Assembly (NCBI RefSeq): GCF_913773635.1
Contig: NZ_CAJYGQ010000013.1
Location: forward strand, 297,973 to 361,972
DNA: 64,000 nucleotides
Reading direction: 5' to 3'
Source: an uncultured Mucilaginibacter sp.
GTDB lineage: Bacteria > Bacteroidota > Bacteroidia > Sphingobacteriales > Sphingobacteriaceae
Part shown: positions 8,213 to 17,310 of the stretch, one piece after another
Layout: every line of letters begins with the position of its first letter
Numbering within the stretch: the first letter of the stretch is position 1
Program-made: the position numbers and the translations under genes
The notes under the pieces: generated by a model
Told to the model about the DNA's origin: nothing
Seen by the model: only the letters and a program-made list of their open reading frames with translations
Databases searched by the model: none

Positions 8213-8925
8213 TGTACTGGTATTTACTCCTGCTTTTTTTCTCGGCTTTTTTAGGTGGTGCTGCCGTTTTTTTATTTAAAGGCGGCAACCATAAGCAGCT
8301 GAAGCTGGTATTATCTTTTAGCGGTGCGTACTTGTTTGCAATAACGGTACTGCATCTCATCCCCGAGGCTTACCATGGCAATGACCATATGGTTGGTGTT
8401 TTTATACTGGGTGGATTCATTTTTCAAATAGTACTCGAGCAGTTTTCCGATGGTATTGAGCATGGTCATATGCACCAGCACCATCATGATAAAGCGGTTT
8501 TCCCTTTAGGCATAATGGTAAGCTTGTGCCTGCATGGTTTTTTGGAAGGCATGCCTCTTGCCGGCGGCTATAAAAACGAATTGGTGTTTGGCATTGCCCT
8601 GCATCATATTCCTGCTGCATTTGCTTTGGGTACAGTTTTGTTGGCTAACCATCAAAGCCGTAATAATACGCTGTTCTTTATTGCACTTTTTGCCATAATG
8701 GCTCCGTTAGGTTACTTTGTAAGCGATGCCATTAGCAACGGAGGCATTGGAAACCTCCAACGCTACTTTAACCGTATTATGGGCGTGGTTATTGGTATCT
8801 TTCTGCATATATCAACTACTATACTTTTTGAAGCGGGGCCGGATCACAAATTCAACCGTCGCAAATTAATTGCCGTGCTATTAGGTGTAGGCATAGCGCT
8901 CGGCAGCTTTGTTAGCGAGCTTTAA
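8212..8925 (+). CDS. ZIP-family divalent metal transporter
   Basis: A 237-residue protein with about eight hydrophobic helices and the ZIP signatures: a His-rich loop EHGHMHQHHHD (residues 83-93), a helix containing LHGFLEGMPLA and another with ALHHIPAAFALG, which carry the metal-ligand His and Glu residues. It should import zinc, iron or manganese into the cytosol. Its start overlaps the PAP2 stop by one base, so the two are co-translated although their functions look unrelated. A strong terminator follows. Confidence 0.85.
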   Translation: MYWYLLLLFFSAFLGGAAVFLFKGGNHKQLKLVLSFSGAYLFAITVLHLIPEAYHGNDHMVGVFILGGFIFQIVLEQFSDGIEHGHMHQHHHDKAVFPLGIMVSLCLHGFLEGMPLAGGYKNELVFGIALHHIPAAFALGTVLLANHQSRNNTLFFIALFAIMAPLGYFVSDAISNGGIGNLQRYFNRIMGVVIGIFLHISTTILFEAGPDHKFNRRKLIAVLLGVGIALGSFVSEL

Positions 8926-8970
8926 CAGATAGGGTTTTAAACCAGTTTAATTTTGCACACTGATATAAAC

Positions 8971-9001
8971 AAAACGAGCCGCTTAATAAGCGGCTCGTTT
9001 T
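8971..9001. terminator. Bidirectional terminator
   Basis: A perfect 14-bp stem (8971-8984 with 8988-9001) with a 3-base loop, A-rich on one side and T-rich on the other. It separates the ZIP gene (+) from the convergent DUF2167 gene (-). Confidence 0.9.
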
Positions 9002-9015
9002 GTTATACAGATTGA

Positions 9016-9987
9016 TTACTGTTTCTCATCATTGGGGCGTTCGGTATTTTCATTTACATTGTCTGCAGTTTCCTTTCCGCTTTCATTATCATCGGCAGTG
9101 CTATTATCCGGCTCTTGCAATAAGGGTAATTCTTCCTCCTTTTTGCCAAAAAACTTTTTCTTAACAAAAGAGAATGCAGCCACTACGCCAAATGCAAGTA
9201 TCTTCCAAAACTTAAGCAGTAATGCAAAAAAGCCAACTTTAGCTAAAATCTTTCCGGCAACAAGTCCGCCAATGGTCCAGGCGGCCACGTTATCAATCTT
9301 AGGGTCAAAATCAGTATACTTAAAGCCCTCCGAAAAGTTCACAATGTTAAGCACATTAGGTATCCCCGCCTTAACCATATTCAAATCATTCATGGTTGCT
9401 ATAGCGTTAAGTACCAGTACACCTTTACGACCTAATATCCGCACGTTATAGTTAAGGGTATTTAGGCTATCGTTACCAAATTTTATGTTTTTAGCCCAAT
9501 GCAAAATATGGCGGTTAGCATCGTAGTAAGGTTTAGCTGCCCATCCTACCAAACTTATAGGCGGATAACCCTGCTTAACACGTTCGGCGTTGGTTTCCTC
9601 TGTTTCCTTTTGCATGTTGGTGAGCAACTCATCGTAATTAATTTCATCGGCATCATCGTCTTTAACGTAACCAATTTCATCATACTCCAAGTTAAAAACA
9701 TAACCATGATCTGCAAGGATACCTTGTTCCTCGGGCAGTATAAAGCCTAACGACATGTTTTCGCTTTTAGGGTTATGCCAAATTTCGGTAAGTACACGTT
9801 CGGCTTGTACAGGCTCCAAGTATTTAAAGCCTTTGGGTACGGTGATGGTTCCTATACCGTTACGTAGCTTGATAGTGCCGTGTTGATAAGTAAACAACTT
9901 TTCAACCGAATCTATACGCGACTGATTTTGCGCAAATGTTACGCCTGTAAATAAAACAAGCAGTAACGAGAAGAATGATTTAATCAT
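9016..9987 (-). CDS. DUF2167 family membrane-anchored protein
   Basis: A 323-residue exported protein with a signal peptide (about 1-19, ending FAQ). The body has DUF2167 hallmarks: a GFILPEE-like strand, then KDDDADEINYDELLTNMQ and GWAAKPYYD...LHWAK. Two hydrophobic stretches (about 235-278) suggest a membrane anchor, followed by a charged Lys/Glu/Asn tail. The function of DUF2167 is unknown. I start at ATG 9987 because the 17 codons upstream (to 10038) would bury the signal peptide. It stands alone. Confidence 0.8.
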   Translation of the reverse strand: MIKSFFSLLLVLFTGVTFAQNQSRIDSVEKLFTYQHGTIKLRNGIGTITVPKGFKYLEPVQAERVLTEIWHNPKSENMSLGFILPEEQGILADHGYVFNLEYDEIGYVKDDDADEINYDELLTNMQKETEETNAERVKQGYPPISLVGWAAKPYYDANRHILHWAKNIKFGNDSLNTLNYNVRILGRKGVLVLNAIATMNDLNMVKAGIPNVLNIVNFSEGFKYTDFDPKIDNVAAWTIGGLVAGKILAKVGFFALLLKFWKILAFGVVAAFSFVKKKFFGKKEEELPLLQEPDNSTADDNESGKETADNVNENTERPNDEKQ

Positions 9988-10131
9988 GATATTGTTTAGT
10001 GCCTTAAATATAGCAATTAAACGCTTATTGCAATTCACCTTCTCTCTTGAATTGCATGCCTTAACATCTTAATTTATTTTCCGCGTAATAACCACACATA
10101 GCAATCACTTATAACTCACTGTAAACCAAAC

Positions 10132-10139
10132 TACTTTTG
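10132..10139 (+). promoter_or_regulatory. TAnnTTTG promoter box of hppA inside a palindrome
   Basis: TACTTTTG fits the consensus and lies in the inverted repeat AAACCAAA...TTTGGTTT (about 10123-10143). It predicts a leader of about 60 bases. The palindrome could be an operator or chance symmetry. Confidence 0.5.
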
Positions 10140-10203
10140 GTTTATTAAATTATTTTTTCACAAATTCGTTAATACCAATCCAATTATAAAAACCAATTAC
10201 ATT

Positions 10204-12441
10204 ATGACCTTACTTTATGATTATCTGATCTATTTTATTCCTATTGTTGGAATTATTGGCCTATTGGCAATGGCAACAAAATCGGCATGGGTAACAAAGC
10301 AACCCTCCGGAGATGCCGGCATGAGTCAGTTGGCCGGTTACATTGCTGATGGGGCAATGGCTTTTTTACGTGCCGAGTGGAAAGTGCTGAGCTACTTCGC
10401 CGTTATTGCAGTTGTGCTGTTAGCGTGGTCGGGCACTACGGTCGAAAATTCAAGCCCCGTAATTGCCGTATCATTTGTTATCGGGGCATTTCTTTCCGCC
10501 TTTGCAGGCTATTTAGGTATGCGCATTGCTACTAAAGCCAACGTACGCACAACAGAGGCGGCCAAAACCAGCTTAGCTAAGGCTTTAAAAGTATCGTTCA
10601 CCGGCGGCACCGTAATGGGCCTTGGCGTTGCCGGATTAGCTGTATTAGGCTTAGGTTCACTGTTCATCTTATTTTACCATATATATGTGGTTAAAACAGG
10701 CGGCGGTGTAAATGGAGAGGCCATGTCAAAAGCGCTGGAGGTGCTGGCAGGTTTCTCCCTGGGTGCCGAATCAATTGCATTGTTTGCCCGTGTAGGTGGC
10801 GGTATTTATACCAAAGCGGCCGATGTTGGCGCCGACCTTGTTGGTAAGGTTGAGGCCGGTATACCTGAAGATGATGTACGCAACCCTGCTACCATTGCCG
10901 ACAATGTTGGCGACAACGTAGGTGACGTGGCCGGTATGGGTGCCGATCTTTTTGGGTCCTATGTAGCCACCATACTTGCCACCATGGTATTAGGAAGAGA
11001 AATAGTATCGGCAGATAATTTTGGCGGTATTGCGCCTGTGCTTTTACCCATGGTTATAGCAGGGTTAGGTTTGTTGTTTTCAATTGTAAGTGCATCGTTT
11101 GTACGCATCAGCAAGGAGAATGACAGTGTGCAAAAGGCTTTGAATTTGGGGAACTGGTCGTCAATATTTTTAACGGCAATAGCTACCTTTTTTGTAGTGA
11201 ACTGGATGCTGCCCGAAGGCTCCTTTCACCTGGTGCGTGATGAAGATGCAAACGGAGCCATTAAGGCAGGTGCACTGGTGTTTGATAAAACCGGCGTATT
11301 CCTTTCTATTGTAGTTGGATTAATAGTTGGCACCCTCATGTCAATTATAACCGAGTATTACACTGCAATGGGTAAAAGGCCTGTGCTAAGCATCATCAGG
11401 CAATCATCAACCGGGCATGCCACCAATATAATAGGAGGCCTTGCGGTAGGTATGGAATCTACGGTGCTGCCAATTATTGTGCTGGCAGCAGGCATATTTG
11501 GCTCATACCATTTTGCTGGCTTGTATGGTGTGGCAATTGCCGCAGCAGGCATGATGGCTACTACCGCCATGCAACTTGCAATTGATGCCTTCGGACCGAT
11601 TGCCGACAACGCAGGTGGCATAGCCGAAATGAATCAGTTACCTGAAGAGGTACGTCACCGTACTGACAACCTGGATGCTGTGGGCAATACTACCGCTGCA
11701 ACAGGTAAAGGCTTTGCCATTGCATCAGCAGCACTCACGTCACTTGCCTTATTTGCGGCATTTGTGGGTGTGGCGGGTATTGAGCATATAGATATATATA
11801 AGGCCGATGTACTGGCCGGGCTTTTTGTAGGCGGCATGATACCGTTCATTTTTTCGGCGCTCGCAATATCAGCTGTGGGCAGGGCAGCTATGGCCATGGT
11901 TGAGGAGGTACGTCGACAGTTCAGGGAGATTCCAGGTATTATGGAATACAAGGCCAAACCCGAGTATGAAAAATGTGTGGCTATATCAACCAAAGCATCC
12001 ATACGCGAAATGATTGCACCGGGCTTAATTACACTTATCACACCTATTATTATAGGCTTTGCCTTTGGGCCAGAAGTTTTGGGCGGGTTATTGGCTGGTG
12101 TTACAGTATCTGGAGTTTTAATGGGCATATTTCAAAGTAATGCAGGTGGTGCGTGGGATAACGCCAAAAAGTCATTTGAAAAGGGCGTTGAAATAAATGG
12201 CGAAATGTTCTATAAAAAATCCGACCCGCACAAAGCATCGGTAACAGGCGATACCGTGGGCGACCCATTTAAAGACACCTCAGGCCCATCAATGAATATT
12301 TTGATTAAGCTGATGTCCATAGTATCATTGGTGATTGCGCCACACCTAAATCATGAGAGCAACGTAAACAGCCGCATCAAAAAAGAGCTTAACACGCAAA
12401 GCAGCACAAAACACACTGTCATCCATAATAAACATATTTAA
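10204..12441 (+). CDS. hppA: K+-dependent membrane-bound pyrophosphatase (ion pump)
   Basis: Couples pyrophosphate hydrolysis to H+ or Na+ export across the inner membrane. The 745-residue protein has about 16 helices, the substrate motif DVGADLVGKVE (207-217) and Asp-rich loops around ATIADNVGDNVGDVAG and DNAGGIAEM. The K+-dependence signature is readable: Ala498 and Gly501 in NTTAATGKG, where K+-independent enzymes have Lys and Thr. Bacteroidota homologues include Na+ and dual Na+/H+ pumps, so the pumped ion is open. The C-terminus extends about 30 polar residues past the last helix. It has its own promoter and terminator. Confidence 0.95.
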   Translation: MTLLYDYLIYFIPIVGIIGLLAMATKSAWVTKQPSGDAGMSQLAGYIADGAMAFLRAEWKVLSYFAVIAVVLLAWSGTTVENSSPVIAVSFVIGAFLSAFAGYLGMRIATKANVRTTEAAKTSLAKALKVSFTGGTVMGLGVAGLAVLGLGSLFILFYHIYVVKTGGGVNGEAMSKALEVLAGFSLGAESIALFARVGGGIYTKAADVGADLVGKVEAGIPEDDVRNPATIADNVGDNVGDVAGMGADLFGSYVATILATMVLGREIVSADNFGGIAPVLLPMVIAGLGLLFSIVSASFVRISKENDSVQKALNLGNWSSIFLTAIATFFVVNWMLPEGSFHLVRDEDANGAIKAGALVFDKTGVFLSIVVGLIVGTLMSIITEYYTAMGKRPVLSIIRQSSTGHATNIIGGLAVGMESTVLPIIVLAAGIFGSYHFAGLYGVAIAAAGMMATTAMQLAIDAFGPIADNAGGIAEMNQLPEEVRHRTDNLDAVGNTTAATGKGFAIASAALTSLALFAAFVGVAGIEHIDIYKADVLAGLFVGGMIPFIFSALAISAVGRAAMAMVEEVRRQFREIPGIMEYKAKPEYEKCVAISTKASIREMIAPGLITLITPIIIGFAFGPEVLGGLLAGVTVSGVLMGIFQSNAGGAWDNAKKSFEKGVEINGEMFYKKSDPHKASVTGDTVGDPFKDTSGPSMNILIKLMSIVSLVIAPHLNHESNVNSRIKKELNTQSSTKHTVIHNKHI

Positions 12442-12444
12442 TTA

Positions 12445-12471
12445 AAGAAGGGGCTTAACAGGCCCCTTCTT
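12445..12471 (+). terminator. Terminator of hppA
   Basis: A 10-bp perfect stem (12445-12454 with 12462-12471) rich in GGGG/CCCC begins four bases after the hppA stop and is followed by TCATTTT. Confidence 0.85.
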
Positions 12472-12633
12472 CATTTTGATATTATCATTTTCATTTTGTA
12501 GGTTTGTTTTATACGCTAATGCTAATTGCATTAAACGTTTGGAAGAATACTGTACCTCTTGTTGCAAACTTCCGCATACTTAACCAATTGTAACTTAAGG
12601 GCGCTTTTGCCCGGGCTCTAATTTTATTGATTA

Positions 12634-13185
12634 ATGATCCTATTCGGAAGAGTAAGGATGCTATTGTTGCGCACAATTGCGTACCTGATAGACAGTTTTA
12701 TATTGTTTATACTTGTTATAGCAGGCTTTCAGTCGTTTTTATTAATTACAGGCTTGCACCCCTTTATTGGCCGTCACTTGTATAGCATAAGCGGTAATGA
12801 ATTACACATATGGCTGTTTGCCTCAATTATTATTCCGGTGTACATGTATTTTGTGACCATGTTTAACACCCGGGCACAGGCAACCCTGGGCATGCGAGCC
12901 GCCCGCTTGCAAATTAACACACCAGGGCGCATTGGCATTGGTGGAGCCATGCTCCGAGCACTTATTATGCTTGTGCCCTGGGAGCTTACGCACATAGCAT
13001 TGAGCTACCCTAAACCATTTTGGGTACATCATCACCTTCAAAGTCCGCTTTTGTACATTGCGTTGAGCTTAACCTGCCTTTATTGGCTGTTACCACTGCT
13101 TAATTTGCATGGAAAAAGCATTCATGACTTCATTACAGGTACAATTATTATAAGATGGCACATGCCTTCAATTAAAAAGCCGTAA
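12634..13185 (+). CDS. RDD-family membrane protein
   Basis: A 183-residue protein with about four membrane helices. The first helix has the R...D pattern RTIAYLIDSFI, and after the second helix comes TRAQATLGMRAARLQI, matching the RDD family (RDD domain with conserved Arg and two Asp). RDD proteins are poorly defined; some act as Na+/H+ antiporters. ATG 12634 is used; ATG 12658 is an alternative. A TAGGTTTG box at 12499-12506 might be the promoter with a leader of about 120 bases. Confidence 0.75.
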   Translation: MILFGRVRMLLLRTIAYLIDSFILFILVIAGFQSFLLITGLHPFIGRHLYSISGNELHIWLFASIIIPVYMYFVTMFNTRAQATLGMRAARLQINTPGRIGIGGAMLRALIMLVPWELTHIALSYPKPFWVHHHLQSPLLYIALSLTCLYWLLPLLNLHGKSIHDFITGTIIIRWHMPSIKKP

Positions 13186-13243
13186 TTTTTATTTTACAAA
13201 GCCTCTGAAACGCCATTTTCTTTATAATACCGAGAAAATTGAG

Positions 13244-13251
13244 TACGTTTG
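13244..13251 (+). promoter_or_regulatory. TAnnTTTG promoter box of the amino-acid permease gene
   Basis: TACGTTTG is a perfect consensus match 43 bases upstream of the start codon at 13295. Confidence 0.6.
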
Positions 13252-13294
13252 GAGGTAATTTTTATTAGACTATTGTAGAAACAACTATTCTGAA

Positions 13295-14779
13295 ATGCGA
13301 TTTAAGAAACCTTTGGATGTTTTGCTCAAAGAAGCCTCTGCCACCGGCGAAGGCTCACTGAAGCGTACACTAACCAGCTTTAACCTCGTGGCCTTAGGGA
13401 TAGGTGCCATTATTGGTGCCGGCTTGTTCTCACTTACCGGTTTGGCGGCTGCCAACAATGCCGGTCCCGCTGTTACTATCTCGTTTATGATTGGTGCTAT
13501 AGGCTGTGCTTTTGCAGGCCTTTGCTACGCTGAATTTGCCAGCATGATTCCGATTGCCGGCAGCGCGTACACCTATTCATACGCTACCATGGGCGAATTT
13601 ATGGCCTGGGTAATTGGCTGGGATTTGATACTTGAATATGCCTTGGGCGCTGCAACGGTTTCTATAAGCTGGTCGCAATACCTTGTTAAATTTCTCCATT
13701 ACTTTGATATAACTATACCTCCGCAGCTTACCATGTCGCCGTGGGAAACTGTAACCCTTGCCGATGGTAGTGTTGTAAGCGGCGTTATGAATTTGCCTGC
13801 CGTATTTATTATCATGTGTCTTTCGTTACTGCTTATTCGTGGTACAAGAGAATCGGCTTTCATCAACAACCTTCTTGTTGTTTTAAAGGTTGCGGTTGTT
13901 TTGGTATTCATTGCTGTGGGCTGGGGATATATTAACCCTGCTAATCACGTGCCTTACATTCCCGAAAACACCGGAAAATTCGGCGAGTTTGGCTGGTCTG
14001 GTGTGCTACGTGCTTCGGGCTTAGTGTTCTTTGCCTTTATTGGTTTTGACGCGGTGTCAACTGCTGCACAGGAAGCTAAAAATCCAAAAGTAGGCATGCC
14101 TGTAGGTATTATTGGTTCATTAGTAATTTGTACCATACTTTACGTGTTGTTTTCGCACGTTATGACCGGTGTGGCTAATTACAAAGAATTTAAAGACAGT
14201 GCTGCACCTGTGGCGGTTGCTATTGCTAAAACACCATACGCCTGGTTGCAAAAAGCAATTATTGTTGCCATACTTGCCGGTTATACTTCGGTTATACTGG
14301 TTATGCTTATGGGTCAATCACGTATATTTTATACCATGTCAAAAGACGGATTGGTTCCTAAAGCGTTTTCAAGCCTGCACCGCAAGTTTCAAACACCTTA
14401 CAAATCAAACTTACTATTTGCAGGTTTTGTGAGTTTATTTGGTGCCTTTGTACCTGTTAGGGTTGTAGGTGAAATGGTGTCGATAGGTACATTATTTGCT
14501 TTCGTACTGGTATGTGTTGGCGTATTGGTTATCAGAAAAACCGATCCTCAACTTCCAAGACCTTTCAAAACCCCTTGGGTGCCGTTTGTTCCGGTAATGG
14601 GTGTGATTATATGCGTTGTAATGATGCTTGCATTACCGGCCGATACCTGGTTAAGGCTTGCCGGCTGGATGCTTTTAGGCTTGATCATTTACATGGTATA
14701 CGGTAAAAAACATTCAGTTATACGTAATCAGGGTAACTCGGTAACTCTAGACCCGCCAACTACTCCATTTACAAAATAA
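13295..14779 (+). CDS. APC-family amino-acid permease (cationic amino-acid transporter type)
   Basis: A 494-residue inner-membrane transporter with 12 or more helices. The N-terminal part carries the APC sodium/substrate-site helix IGAIIGAGLFSLTGLAA (residues 36-52) and the FFAFIGFDAVSTAAQEAKNP segment of CAT-type permeases. The pre-helix region KRTLTSFNLVALG is also typical. It likely imports amino acids by proton symport; the specific substrate is not readable. It stands alone, with its own promoter and a clear terminator. Confidence 0.88.
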   Translation: MRFKKPLDVLLKEASATGEGSLKRTLTSFNLVALGIGAIIGAGLFSLTGLAAANNAGPAVTISFMIGAIGCAFAGLCYAEFASMIPIAGSAYTYSYATMGEFMAWVIGWDLILEYALGAATVSISWSQYLVKFLHYFDITIPPQLTMSPWETVTLADGSVVSGVMNLPAVFIIMCLSLLLIRGTRESAFINNLLVVLKVAVVLVFIAVGWGYINPANHVPYIPENTGKFGEFGWSGVLRASGLVFFAFIGFDAVSTAAQEAKNPKVGMPVGIIGSLVICTILYVLFSHVMTGVANYKEFKDSAAPVAVAIAKTPYAWLQKAIIVAILAGYTSVILVMLMGQSRIFYTMSKDGLVPKAFSSLHRKFQTPYKSNLLFAGFVSLFGAFVPVRVVGEMVSIGTLFAFVLVCVGVLVIRKTDPQLPRPFKTPWVPFVPVMGVIICVVMMLALPADTWLRLAGWMLLGLIIYMVYGKKHSVIRNQGNSVTLDPPTTPFTK

Positions 14780-14800
14780 TTTATATAATTTCTTATACGG

Positions 14801-14829
14801 AAAGGTTCTGCTACATAAGCAGAACCTTT
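14801..14829 (+). terminator. Terminator of the amino-acid permease gene
   Basis: A 12-bp perfect stem (14801-14812 with 14818-14829) with a 5-base loop followed by a T-run. Confidence 0.88.
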
Positions 14830-14884
14830 TTTGCTTTTAATCCTTTTGTTTACCGTAACCAATACATAAACGTGCGAACAAGGG

Positions 14885-16111
14885 ATGAAGGCTGATAAAA
14901 ATTTATGGATACTGGTGCTGATTTGCGTAATCAACTCCATGGGTTTTGGCATCATTGTACCCTTGCTATATGATTATGGAAAAAAGTTTGGCCTCAATGA
15001 GCAAACCATTGGCATACTGACTGCCTCATTTTCGGTAGCACAATTTTTTGCGACACCACTATTAGGAGGCCTTTCTGATAAGTGGGGCCGCAAACCATTG
15101 CTGGCCATTAGCCTTGCCGGAACATGTATTTCATTTTTAATTTTTGCCTTTGCACAAAACCTCGTTATGCTTTTTGCAGCACGAATTTTAGATGGCATTA
15201 CCGGCGGAAATATCTCTGTTGCGCAAGCAATGGTGTCTGATAAGTCGACTGATGAAGATCGAGCTAAAAAATTCGGTATTTTGAGTTCGGCATTTGGGTT
15301 TGGTTTTGTGATTGGGCCCGCTTTAGGGGGCTTACTCAGTAAATTCGGCATGCAGGTACCCTTTTACTTTGCTGCAGGCATAGCGCTTATTGGAGCGCTT
15401 TGCAGCACGTTTATATTAAAGGAAACAAAAGAGAAAGTTGCTGAAAGCAGCGAACCAGAAAACGCTAATGATAAGCAGCAGACAGCCGACGGTAAACATC
15501 ATGAATTTACATTTGCATCGCTTATTACTGCGTTGAAAATGCCAGTTATTGGCACTGCGGTTTTAACGGGTTTTTTACTTACTACAGCTCAATTTGTGAT
15601 GATACTTGGCTTTCAAACCTTTTCGGCAGATGTGTTAAAAATTAAACCTACACAGATTGGTTTGCTTTATGCAGGCTTTGGGGTAACAGGTATAATTATG
15701 CAATTATTAGTACCGTTTGTAACCAGGCAAATTTCATCTAAATCATTAATCCTGCTGTTATCTACCCTGGTTTGCATGGCGGCCATGTTGTTTACAGGAT
15801 TTACAGGCGCTATCATTCCGTTTGCATGCGGCCTGTTTGTTTACGGCCTTTTTAACGGTTTAAGGGGCCCAATGCTCAACGCTATTATTGCCAACCATAA
15901 CGATGACAACCGGCAGGGTGAAATATTAGGTGTAAACCAATCTTACGCTTCGTTAGGGCAAACTCTGGGCCCTGTATTAGCAGGGCTGATAACGGTGATA
16001 TCAGTACATGCAGTCTTCTTTTTGTCGGCATTTTTTATTTTGACGGGCTTTTTGCTTACCTTTCGCTTAAGAGCCAAAGAGAAACAAAACGCCTCAGTAA
16101 GCCATGCTTGA
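14885..16111 (+). CDS. MFS efflux transporter, TetA/DHA1-like
   Basis: A 408-residue 12-helix major facilitator. The loop between helices 2 and 3 has the MFS signature GGLSDKWGRKPLL, and motif C-like glycines (GFVIGPALGGLLSKFG) are present in helix 5, typical of antiporters that expel drugs. The middle loop (about 180-210) is charged and low in complexity. Substrate unknown; tetracycline resistance should not be assumed. Its 3' end overlaps the MarC gene by 8 bases, indicating one transcript. Confidence 0.85.
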   Translation: MKADKNLWILVLICVINSMGFGIIVPLLYDYGKKFGLNEQTIGILTASFSVAQFFATPLLGGLSDKWGRKPLLAISLAGTCISFLIFAFAQNLVMLFAARILDGITGGNISVAQAMVSDKSTDEDRAKKFGILSSAFGFGFVIGPALGGLLSKFGMQVPFYFAAGIALIGALCSTFILKETKEKVAESSEPENANDKQQTADGKHHEFTFASLITALKMPVIGTAVLTGFLLTTAQFVMILGFQTFSADVLKIKPTQIGLLYAGFGVTGIIMQLLVPFVTRQISSKSLILLLSTLVCMAAMLFTGFTGAIIPFACGLFVYGLFNGLRGPMLNAIIANHNDDNRQGEILGVNQSYASLGQTLGPVLAGLITVISVHAVFFLSAFFILTGFLLTFRLRAKEKQNASVSHA

Positions 16112-16682
16112 TATTTTCGACCCACGACAAATTTTGTCGGTAACCATGATTTTATTTGCCATTATTGATATTTTAGGTACCATACCCATCATTATTGATT
16201 TAAGGCAACGTGCAGGTCATATCGAATCTGAAAAGGCAGCTTTCACTGTTTTGGTACTCATGATAGTCTTCCTTTTTGTGGGCGAAGAACTGTTAAAAAT
16301 CATCGGTCTTGATATATCCTCATTTGCCATTGCAGGCTCATTAGTGATATTCATCATTGCCATGGAGATGATTTTAGGCATTAAGTTCTTCAAAGAGGAT
16401 GATCATATACCGGCAACCGTTTCTATTGTTCCACTGGCTTTTCCGCTAATAGCTGGTGCCGGTACGATGACAACCTTGCTATCACTTAAGTCACAGTACG
16501 CCACTGCTAACATAATTGTGGGCATTACCCTTAATACTGTTATTGTTTACGTGGTGCTCAAAAACGTAAAGCTGCTTGAACAGCTTTTGGGAAAAACCGG
16601 GCTGGGCGTGCTACGTAAAGCTTTTGGTATTATACTACTGGCAATTGCTATCAAACTATTCAGGAGTAATAGTGGGCTGTAA
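16104..16682 (+). CDS. MarC-family membrane protein
   Basis: A 192-residue protein with six membrane helices and the MarC (UPF0056) pattern: an early DILGTIPI, a central GSLVIFIIAMEMILGIKFF and PLAFPLIAGAGTMTTL. Despite its name, the family has no proven role in antibiotic resistance. It overlaps the MFS gene by 8 bases. Confidence 0.85.
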   Translation: MLDIFDPRQILSVTMILFAIIDILGTIPIIIDLRQRAGHIESEKAAFTVLVLMIVFLFVGEELLKIIGLDISSFAIAGSLVIFIIAMEMILGIKFFKEDDHIPATVSIVPLAFPLIAGAGTMTTLLSLKSQYATANIIVGITLNTVIVYVVLKNVKLLEQLLGKTGLGVLRKAFGIILLAIAIKLFRSNSGL

Positions 16683-16701
16683 GAGGGTACCGCTTTTATG
16701 A

Positions 16702-17307
16702 TTACCTTACCGGCAATTTCCAGCCATATACTACTGCCAAAATCCGCATACCGCATATGCATACAATAGCTATCAAACGAGCAATATTGGCATCTAAAAA
16801 CTGCATAAGGCTTAAATAAAGCATTCCTCCTGCTATACAAGCCGTTGCATATATCTCCTTACGCCTAAAAATGGTGGGGATGTTATTAAGCAACACATCG
16901 CGCAATACGCCACCAAAGCAACCTGTTATAGTACCAAGCATAACGCATACCACAGGATTAAGCCCGGCATCCAAACCTTTTTGCATACCAATAATGGTAA
17001 ATAGCCCAAGCCCCAGGGCGTCAAAAAGAAATAGTGTTGTTTTGAAGTTTTTGATATACTTTTTAAAGAAGATGGCGGCAAGCGCCGTACCCAATATAAT
17101 AAGGGCATCATTCATATTGCGCATCCAGGTTACAGGGGTGTAACCAATAAGCACATCGCGCAGGGTACCGCCACCAATGGCAGTTACAAAAGCTATTACC
17201 AATACGCCAAACACATCCAGCCGCTTTTGCATGGCCGAAAATGCTCCCGATATGGTAAATGCTACCGTGCCGAGTAGTTCAATGATGATCTCTTCGTTAA
17301 GTTTCAC
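16702..17307 (-). CDS. TRIC-type cation channel family (UPF0126) membrane protein
   Basis: A 201-residue protein with about seven helices made of two repeats, each with the Gly-rich GGGTLRDVL (first) or FGGVLRDVL (second) motif that defines UPF0126. Prokaryotic members are structural relatives of trimeric intracellular cation channels, though some were linked to glycine transport. It begins at GTG 17307, three bases after the stop of the upstream VWA gene, so the two are co-transcribed. Confidence 0.85.
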   Translation of the reverse strand: MKLNEEIIIELLGTVAFTISGAFSAMQKRLDVFGVLVIAFVTAIGGGTLRDVLIGYTPVTWMRNMNDALIILGTALAAIFFKKYIKNFKTTLFLFDALGLGLFTIIGMQKGLDAGLNPVVCVMLGTITGCFGGVLRDVLLNNIPTIFRRKEIYATACIAGGMLYLSLMQFLDANIARLIAIVCICGMRILAVVYGWKLPVR

Positions 17308-17310
17308 CTC

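Noticed and set aside
9032..9451. 139-residue open frame antisense to the DUF2167 gene
   Set aside because: Ser/Leu/Phe/Thr-rich shadow of Glu/Lys-rich coding sequence.
11655..12128. 157-residue open frame antisense inside hppA
   Set aside because: It is the mirror of a strongly conserved pump gene; the Ala/Ile/Thr/Ser-rich translation is the usual shadow of membrane-protein codons.
12499..12506. TAGGTTTG as the promoter of the RDD gene
   Set aside because: It matches the consensus but is 128 bases from the start codon in AT-rich DNA where such octamers can occur by chance; mentioned only within the gene entry.
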